Shown one piece after another: positions 9,238 through 14,411 of a DNA stretch of 15,644 nt. The stretch's first letter is position 1, and the number at the start of each line of letters is the position of its first letter. This DNA is from Prevotella sp. UBA2755. Lineage in GTDB: Bacteria; Bacteroidota; Bacteroidia; Bacteroidales; Bacteroidaceae. A program made the translations under genes and the position numbers. Where the stretch lies: positions 1 through 15,644 of the forward strand of contig DEJF01000002.1 in the NCBI GenBank assembly GCA_002353225.1, read 5' to 3'. A model generated the notes under the pieces. It did no database searches, was not told the origin of the DNA, and was given only the letters and a program-made list of their open reading frames with translations.

Positions 9238-9279
9238 TTGCTTGTTAATTTGGTTAGTACTATTGAAAATTTCATGTCG

Positions 9280-9287
9280 CAAAAGTA
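9280..9287 (-). promoter_or_regulatory. -7 box of the susC1 promoter (TACTTTTG)
   Basis: The minus strand reads TACTTTTGC, a full match to the Bacteroidetes TAnnTTTG -7 box, giving a start site near 9273 and a leader of about 36 nt. At the expected -33 distance (19-21 nt upstream) there is no TTTG; the position is taken by the palindrome at 9299-9326. This suggests a promoter that needs an activator. Confidence 0.6.
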
Positions 9288-9298
9288 CTATAAATAGA

Positions 9299-9326
9299 TG
9301 CGAGCGATTATAAATAATCGTTCGCA
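9299..9326. promoter_or_regulatory. 28-bp near-perfect palindrome, candidate operator of susC1
   Basis: The left arm TGCGAGCGATTA and the right arm TAATCGTTCGCA pair at 11 of 12 positions around a TAAA spacer. It is centred about 39 bp upstream of the predicted susC1 start site and covers the -33 region, where an activator or repressor would sit. It also follows the regulator gene, so an RNA hairpin ending regulator transcripts is an alternative, but no U-run follows the stem. I favour an operator. Confidence 0.5.
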
Positions 9327-9354
9327 CACTAATAAAAATGTTACATGGAACAAT

Positions 9355-9383
9355 TGTTGACTATTATGTCAAATCTGTTGACT
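9355..9383. promoter_or_regulatory. Direct repeat with 21-bp period, candidate AraC-type half-sites
   Basis: TGTTGACT occurs at 9355-9362 and again at 9376-9383, exactly 21 bp apart, the spacing typical of paired AraC-family half-sites. Between them GTCAA at 9368-9372 forms an inverted pair (TTGAC, six bases, GTCAA) with the first copy. The second copy lies inside the last codons of the regulator gene. The site is about 80-110 bp upstream of the predicted susC1 start. Confidence 0.35.
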
Positions 9384-10922
9384 TTGCCCGTTTTGTCGCA
9401 GGTCCATGGGATATTTACCATATTGCTGCTTGAAACATTTCGAGAAATAACCGGGGGTACCGAATCCTACCTCGTAGGCTATCTCCTGAACGGTCTTGGT
9501 CGTGGTGCAGAGTAGGACATAACCTTGTTGGAGGCGCATCTTACGGAGCAGTTCTACCGGGGTAAGACCTGTAATCGCCTTCACTTTGCGGTACAACTGT
9601 ACGCGACTCAGTCCCATCGACTCTCCCAAGTCGTCCATCTTCAGGTTGGGGTTGCCCATTTTCTGTCGGATAGCTTCGTTGAGCTCTTCAGCAAAAAGGA
9701 CGTCCTGGGAACGTGGAACAGGCATTTCCTGTTCTGGGGTCTCCAGCAAGGAGCGTTTAGGTTGCGGAGTGGCATGTGTGTAGAGCAGTGTTTCCTCCTC
9801 GTTGAGTGACTGCCGTTGTCTGATGGTACGGCGTGTCTGATAATAAGCATAACAGATGGCGATGACACCAATCATCAGCAGGACGATAAGAATGACGCTC
9901 CCAATGAGCATCTTATGCTGTATGTTGTAAAGTCCTAAGTAGCTTTCCAATTTGTCTTGAATGGTCACCAGGTCTTTGTTCTGCCGGAGTAACTCCTTGG
10001 AAGTTGTGGCAATGGACCATGCGTTCTCACGTACGACGAGGATGCCGTCCAGTGTGTTCTGGCGTTTATAGGGCTTTCCTGTCAGGATGTCAAGAGCTAA
10101 CTTGATGATTTCCGCACCACCTGTAGGGTATACATAGCTTGCCAGCTGATGCCCCAGTTGCACATATTCCAATCCCTCGCCCGGCATGCCGTCGATACCG
10201 AAAATCTTGACACGTCCTTCTGTCTTGGTTTCTGCGACGGCTCTATAGACCCCTGTCGCCATGCCGTCGTTATGACAGAACACAATATCGGGCAGATGAC
10301 CTGTGCGGATTTGCTCCATCATGATGCGGTATGGTGTCTCGGAACTCCAGTCGCCTTCACGACAGACATATTCCACCTCGTCATGCCCTTGCATGGCTTG
10401 GGCAAAACCCTTGTGGCGCTCTTGGGCAGGCGAACTGCTCATCAATGCCGTTATCTCCATGATGAAGGGCTTATGGCCGCTGATGCCACGAGCCACATCG
10501 ATAGCATTCACGCCAATGGCATGACCAGCCTCTACATTACTGCCTCCCATGAAGGCAGTATAACTTTTCTCGTCCACCGTGCGGTCAAAACAAATGACGG
10601 GAATGCCTCGTGCTTTGATACGGGCGAGTGCTTCGCCTGTAGGCTCCGCCTCGTTAGGTGCAACCACCAGCAGGTCGATGCCAGCATCCGCCATACTGTC
10701 TATCTGGTGGATCTGCCGTTTTGTGTCATCGTAAGCACAGACGATGCTCACTTTCACATCGTGGTCATAGAGGTGCTGTGCCGCCAGCATCTCGTTATTG
10801 ATCTTGTCGCGCCAAGGTCCTGCAGAACATTGCGACACTCCTATTTTATAGATCTTCTTGCTTTCAGAGCAGGAAGTGAGTAGCAGGAGCAACCCTAATA
10901 GTCCCCAGACATATTTCCTCAT
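9369..10922 (-). CDS. Membrane-spanning sugar-sensing regulator: periplasmic binding domain-TM-AraC HTH
   Basis: 517 aa from the ATG at 10922; an in-frame start at 10982 would lie upstream of the predicted promoter and inside the terminator, so I reject it. Residues 1-18 are a hydrophobic signal with a lipobox-like LLTSC. Residues about 24-305 are a type-1 periplasmic binding domain of the RbsB sugar family: PVICFDR (about 108-114), FCHNDGMATG (215-224) and IFGIDGMPGEG (240-250) match ligand-loop motifs of ribose-type binders. Residues 339-361 are one transmembrane helix. Residues about 362-405 are a cytoplasmic linker. Residues about 410-507 are an AraC/XylS double HTH (MDDLGESMGLSRVQLYRKV, IAYEVGFGTPGYFSKCFKQQYG). 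No histidine-kinase, HATPase or receiver domain is present. By analogy with the fructose-sensing hybrid regulator BT1754 of B. theta, I infer that it binds fructose or a related sugar in the periplasm and activates the flanking PUL genes. Confidence 0.88.
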   Translation of the reverse strand: MRKYVWGLLGLLLLLTSCSESKKIYKIGVSQCSAGPWRDKINNEMLAAQHLYDHDVKVSIVCAYDDTKRQIHQIDSMADAGIDLLVVAPNEAEPTGEALARIKARGIPVICFDRTVDEKSYTAFMGGSNVEAGHAIGVNAIDVARGISGHKPFIMEITALMSSSPAQERHKGFAQAMQGHDEVEYVCREGDWSSETPYRIMMEQIRTGHLPDIVFCHNDGMATGVYRAVAETKTEGRVKIFGIDGMPGEGLEYVQLGHQLASYVYPTGGAEIIKLALDILTGKPYKRQNTLDGILVVRENAWSIATTSKELLRQNKDLVTIQDKLESYLGLYNIQHKMLIGSVILIVLLMIGVIAICYAYYQTRRTIRQRQSLNEEETLLYTHATPQPKRSLLETPEQEMPVPRSQDVLFAEELNEAIRQKMGNPNLKMDDLGESMGLSRVQLYRKVKAITGLTPVELLRKMRLQQGYVLLCTTTKTVQEIAYEVGFGTPGYFSKCFKQQYGKYPMDLRQNGQSQQI

Positions 10923-10951
10923 GTAAGTCTGAAATATTGCAATACGTTTTG

Positions 10952-10982
10952 CAAAGATAGAAAAAATCCCGATAACCACCAA
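10952..10982 (-). promoter_or_regulatory. Predicted promoter of the regulator gene, overlapping the terminator
   Basis: The minus strand has a -7 box TATCTTTG (10952-10959) matching TAnnTTTG. Nineteen bases upstream is TTGG (10979-10982), a partial match to the -33 TTTG. The -33 element sits in the loop of the terminator at 10962-10999. The start site would be near 10945, leaving a leader of about 23 nt before the ATG at 10922. Confidence 0.5.
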
Positions 10983-10999
10983 GGATTATCGGGATTTTT
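10962..10999 (-). terminator. Intrinsic terminator of the susC2-susD2-SGBP2 unit
   Basis: AAAAATCCCGATAA (10962-10975) and TTATCGGGATTTTT (10986-10999) are perfect 14-base inverted repeats around a 10-base loop. In the minus-strand transcript the stem ends in six U, the usual form of a Rho-independent terminator. The A-run on the other side could also let it work on the plus strand, but no gene there needs it. It separates the first module from the regulator gene. Confidence 0.88.
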
Positions 11000-11006
11000 G
11001 ATGTTC

Positions 11007-11049
11007 ATGTTTATCCTGAAATACAATCTCTTATATACTAACTACTAAC
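11007..11049. repeat. Intergenic repeat, copy B
   Basis: ATGTTTATCCTGAAATACAA and then TCT (11007-11029), followed by AACTACTAAC (11040-11049), match copy A at 1304-1348 apart from three inserted bases and a different spacer. It lies between the SGBP2 stop codon and the terminator. Its role is unknown. Confidence 0.6.
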
Positions 11050-11056
11050 ATGTTCT

Positions 11057-12604
11057 TTAAATCGACATCAGGTACTCGACGCTGTTCTTAGCCAGTTTCA
11101 GGACATTACCCTGACAAGAGTTGTTCTTGGGGTTGGCACTGATGTCAGGTGTGCCGTCCTCGTTCTTCATGGAGAACTCGCAACCACCGTTACCGATGCA
11201 GAGCACGGTACCGCACCCCTTCTGGAATCCATCGGGAGCCTTCTCGGCACCCTTTGCCTCCCAGACATTGAGTTGGCTGACCCATGATGCCTGGCTGTCC
11301 CATGTGCCAAGAGGATAGATGCCATATTCCTCAGTGACGGCATTATAGCACTCCTCGGAGGTATTGTCGAGATCGGTCAGTTTCGTGGGAATATCGAAAA
11401 ACAGGCAGTTGTGGTCTTCCGTCCAACCGGCTCCCTTGAAAGCGATAGCCTTGAAGCAGGTGTCGTTGAGTTTCTCTGTGGCGATGCCGGCATAGATGGC
11501 ATGTGAGCTGAAGTCCTTGGTGAAGGAACCGGTATTGAGACAGACACTCATCTTCCATACATCCCCATTATAGCCGCCGGTACCTGTTCCCACGGCATTG
11601 CCTACACCACGCAGTAGAGAGGTCGGCAAGCGGTTGATGGCACCGATGTAAGGTACGGCATGCGACCAGAGCAGCAGGTTGCCGCCATTCTTGACATACT
11701 GCTCAATGACTGGAGCAGCGTTCTTTGCCACCTCGGAGAAGTTCCAGATATCATCGTTGTTGCCAGTCTCAAGGTCACGGAGCCAGAAGAGCATGCGATA
11801 GTCCTCGATATTCTCGACAGTGCTGATGTTGCCGAAGTAGACATACTCACCCTTCGGATAGTTCTCATGGAACCACAGCCATGCACTTGCCTCGTCATCG
11901 TCGCCATTGGCAAGGAGCTCCTCTGGAGTAGCGTATTCCGACAGGAAAGCAGGAATCTTACCGCCGATCTTTGCAGAGGCAGAGATAGGGAGAGCCTTGC
12001 CCTCACTGTTCTGGGCTATAAGGGTAGCCTCCCAGCGCTCTTTCATCTCAACACCCTTGACGGTATAAGAGGTACCGCTGACCGTCTCAGAGATTTTCTT
12101 AGAACCATCACCATTAACCACGGTGAGGATATAAGAGGTGGCATCCTCCGCAGCATCCCAGGTGATTTCCAGGTTATGCTCGTCGTCAGAGATGTCGACC
12201 TGTGTCATCTTCAGGTTGGTGGGAGCAGTAGCACCACTACGTGTGTAGCTGGTCATCACTCCCTTAGAGGTAGCGTCGCCATTGGTATATTTGAAGAGGA
12301 ACTCATAGAGCTGGTTAGACTCCAGGTTCTTGAGAGTGAAGGAATTACCGTCAACAGTGGTGAGACCCTGAATCTGTGAGCCGTTCTTGAACACACCCAC
12401 CTGCATCTGGGCACCAGTGGGGACACCAGACCATGACAGTGTGTAGTCGTACTCGTAAGGACCGCTTGCCGTACCTGAGATAGTGGTAACGTCAGGAGTG
12501 GGCAATTGCATAGCACCGGAACCGGGGAGGTCTCTGTTCTGACAGGAAGCCAGCAGCAGGATGCCCATCAGCGCTGCACCTATTTTATTATATATAGTCT
12601 TCAT
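11057..12604 (-). CDS. Surface glycan-binding lipoprotein, FN3-like repeats plus DUF4960-like domain (SGBP2)
   Basis: 515 aa. The lipobox is LASC with Cys21, so the protein is a lipoprotein, probably on the surface. Residues about 36-121 and 126-212 look like two fibronectin-III-type domains (NSFTLKNLESNQLYEFLFKY; NLEITWDAAEDATSYILTVV). Residues about 218-515 are a DUF4960-like domain that lines up with SGBP1: VKNGGNLLLWS against YENGGALFLTR, GTVLCIGNGGCEF against GGVICIGSGCYDW, and KLAKNSVEYL against TMTKNAINYL. It is therefore probably the second fructan-binding surface protein of the locus, with different spacer domains. It is the last gene of its unit: the terminator follows 57 bp after the stop and no enzyme gene is attached. 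No catalytic function is evident. Confidence 0.83.
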   Translation of the reverse strand: MKTIYNKIGAALMGILLLASCQNRDLPGSGAMQLPTPDVTTISGTASGPYEYDYTLSWSGVPTGAQMQVGVFKNGSQIQGLTTVDGNSFTLKNLESNQLYEFLFKYTNGDATSKGVMTSYTRSGATAPTNLKMTQVDISDDEHNLEITWDAAEDATSYILTVVNGDGSKKISETVSGTSYTVKGVEMKERWEATLIAQNSEGKALPISASAKIGGKIPAFLSEYATPEELLANGDDDEASAWLWFHENYPKGEYVYFGNISTVENIEDYRMLFWLRDLETGNNDDIWNFSEVAKNAAPVIEQYVKNGGNLLLWSHAVPYIGAINRLPTSLLRGVGNAVGTGTGGYNGDVWKMSVCLNTGSFTKDFSSHAIYAGIATEKLNDTCFKAIAFKGAGWTEDHNCLFFDIPTKLTDLDNTSEECYNAVTEEYGIYPLGTWDSQASWVSQLNVWEAKGAEKAPDGFQKGCGTVLCIGNGGCEFSMKNEDGTPDISANPKNNSCQGNVLKLAKNSVEYLMSI

Positions 12605-12620
12605 AATTATATAATTCTTA

Positions 12621-12652
12621 ATTTCTAATTACTCATTTCTAATTACTCATTT
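12621..12652. repeat. Short tandem repeat between susD2 and SGBP2
   Basis: Two exact copies of the 14-mer ATTTCTAATTACTC (12621-12634 and 12635-12648) are followed by a partial third copy (ATTT). It lies in the 62-bp gap between susD2 and SGBP2 and could vary in copy number by slippage, changing leader length. No protein is encoded. Confidence 0.8.
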
Positions 12653-12665
12653 AGGCTGAAAGCCT
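12653..12665 (-). other. Small hairpin directly after the susD2 stop codon
   Basis: AGGCT, three bases, AGCCT forms a perfect 5-bp stem beginning one base after the susD2 stop. On the minus strand no U-run follows, so it is not a canonical terminator. It could stabilise the 3' end of a processed susC2-susD2 message. Five base pairs is weak evidence. Confidence 0.3.
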
Positions 12666-12666
12666 C

Positions 12667-14382
12667 TTAATATCCCTTGTTCTGGTGATAAAGTCCCTGA
12701 ACATAGTTCATCTGATTAGACGCGATGGGGAAGTACTCGTTCTTGCCCTTTGTGAAGAAGGCGTCCTTGTAGTACAGACCGTATGTCTGACCGTCGTACT
12801 CGTCAGTCTTCTCAGAAGCGAAGTAGGCATTGAGAGTCTCAGAGAGCATGCCCCAGCGGCGCAGGTCGAAGAAGCGGTGTCCCTCCATGGCAAGTTCCAC
12901 ACGACGCTCCCAGCGCAGAGCCTTACGGGCATCGTCCTTGGAGGCGAAATTGCCATAAGCACTGATCTCACACTGATCCTTGGCATACTTGATGAGTGAG
13001 TTACCGCTGATGTCCTTCTTGGCGCGGTTGCGGATGGTATTGATGATCTCCAGGGCCTCACCATTGTAGTCGCCACTCTCGATGAGTGCCTCGGCACGCA
13101 TCAGCATCACATCCGTATAGCGCAGCACGTAGTCGTTCTGGGCAAAAGCCTGCCATGGGTTGTCGTAGGTCTCACCCTTAGAACGCTGAGGAATCTCCTT
13201 CATAGAGCAGTAGTAACCGTAGGTGTTAGGCGTACGGCTGTTAGCCTTGGTAAGGGTGTAAGCCTCCTCATATTTATAAGGATAAGTTGGCATACCAACG
13301 GTATGGAACAGGCGTGGGTCGTACTTGTACTTAGAGTCAGCGCCATTGGTCAGGATGGCATTGTGATCCTCGTCGAAATTGTCCATAGGCAGACCGTTCT
13401 TGGTCTTGAAGGCGTTCACGAGGTTCTGTGAGGGCTTGTGGAAGTCCCAACCGCATGACCAGATACCCCATACACCATTCAGCATGTTCGACCAGTTGGC
13501 ACGTCCGTAGAGTGTGCCGTCATCCGCCTTACCTGAGTGCTGTACGGCAAAGATGCTCTCTACGGAGTTAGCATAGTCCTGCAGGAAGATGTGACCATAG
13601 GTATCGAGATAGTCGTAATTGGAGTTCTTCACCACCTCGGTGTATTCCAGTACCTTCTTGATCTTTGCCTGGTCAACATGGCTATAGCCGGTATTTGCCT
13701 CGTAGCCGTCACCGTAAGCCCAGTTCAGGTAAACCTTGGCAAGGTAGGCAGCGGCAGCCACCTTGTGGGCACGTCCTGTCGTACCTGGTTCAGCCTCGGC
13801 AAGATTCTCATAGGCATACTGGAAGTCGTCGATAATCAACTGCATGAGTTCGTCGTGTGAACTCTGGGGAGTAGCCTCGATGGCGGCATTGTCCATTCCT
13901 TCGATGACGAAGGGTACCTCGTACCACATCTGCTGTAGTTTGTAATAGAAATGAGCGCGCAGGAAGCGGGTCTCAGCCTTCAGTTGTTTGATGGCATCTG
14001 TCTCCTCGACATTCTGCATCGACTCCAAGGCACGGTTGCAACGAGAGATAGCACTATAAAGTTGATACCACAGTTCATCGAACTCGCCACGGTCTGGCTG
14101 CAAGGTAGAGAAAATCTCCATGGGGTGATAACCGGTGTCATTCTCACCAGAGCCGCCCTTGAGACAGTCGTCGGCACTCATGTCACCGTAAGGCCACAAG
14201 TTAAAGGGATAGGAATACCAGTCATCACCCAGTTTCGCGTATGCCGCAGTAACCAGTTTCTCAGGGCTGGAGAACGCTGTCTCTTCATCGAGCGTACCCT
14301 GTGGCTTCACATCATCGACGCTACATGATACTGCAAAAACAGAAAGCAGTAAGGATGCGATATATATATTAATCTTTTTCAT
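12667..14382 (-). CDS. SusD/RagB-family glycan-binding lipoprotein (SusD2)
   Basis: 571 aa. The start is set by the lipoprotein signal, MKKINIYIASLLL and so on, with Cys20 in AVSC. Family marks are KPQGTLDEETAF near the N-terminus, GDMSADDCLKGGSG at about residues 67-80, TPR-like helices (KAETRFLRAHFYYKLQQMW), LRYTDVMLMRAEALIESG, ERRVELAMEGHRFFDLRRWG and the C-terminal NEYFPIASNQM. It is the outer lid and binding partner of SusC2. It shares the DDxxKGGSG stretch and the GKADDGTLYGRANWS-type segment with SusD1 (NDGSTYGNLNWS), so the two are paralogues that probably bind related glycans. It follows susC2 after 29 bp and precedes SGBP2 after a 62-bp gap. Confidence 0.95.
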   Translation of the reverse strand: MKKINIYIASLLLSVFAVSCSVDDVKPQGTLDEETAFSSPEKLVTAAYAKLGDDWYSYPFNLWPYGDMSADDCLKGGSGENDTGYHPMEIFSTLQPDRGEFDELWYQLYSAISRCNRALESMQNVEETDAIKQLKAETRFLRAHFYYKLQQMWYEVPFVIEGMDNAAIEATPQSSHDELMQLIIDDFQYAYENLAEAEPGTTGRAHKVAAAAYLAKVYLNWAYGDGYEANTGYSHVDQAKIKKVLEYTEVVKNSNYDYLDTYGHIFLQDYANSVESIFAVQHSGKADDGTLYGRANWSNMLNGVWGIWSCGWDFHKPSQNLVNAFKTKNGLPMDNFDEDHNAILTNGADSKYKYDPRLFHTVGMPTYPYKYEEAYTLTKANSRTPNTYGYYCSMKEIPQRSKGETYDNPWQAFAQNDYVLRYTDVMLMRAEALIESGDYNGEALEIINTIRNRAKKDISGNSLIKYAKDQCEISAYGNFASKDDARKALRWERRVELAMEGHRFFDLRRWGMLSETLNAYFASEKTDEYDGQTYGLYYKDAFFTKGKNEYFPIASNQMNYVQGLYHQNKGY

Positions 14383-14411
14383 TGTTCTTAATTCTTATGT
14401 TTGTAACTCTT

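Noticed and set aside
9238..9327. Upstream in-frame start for SusC1 at 9327
   Set aside because: It would put 30 non-signal residues before an intact signal peptide and would place the start codon upstream of the predicted -7 box.
10923..10982. Upstream in-frame start for the regulator at 10982
   Set aside because: It lies in the terminator stem-loop region and upstream of the predicted start site; the ATG at 10922 opens directly on the signal sequence.
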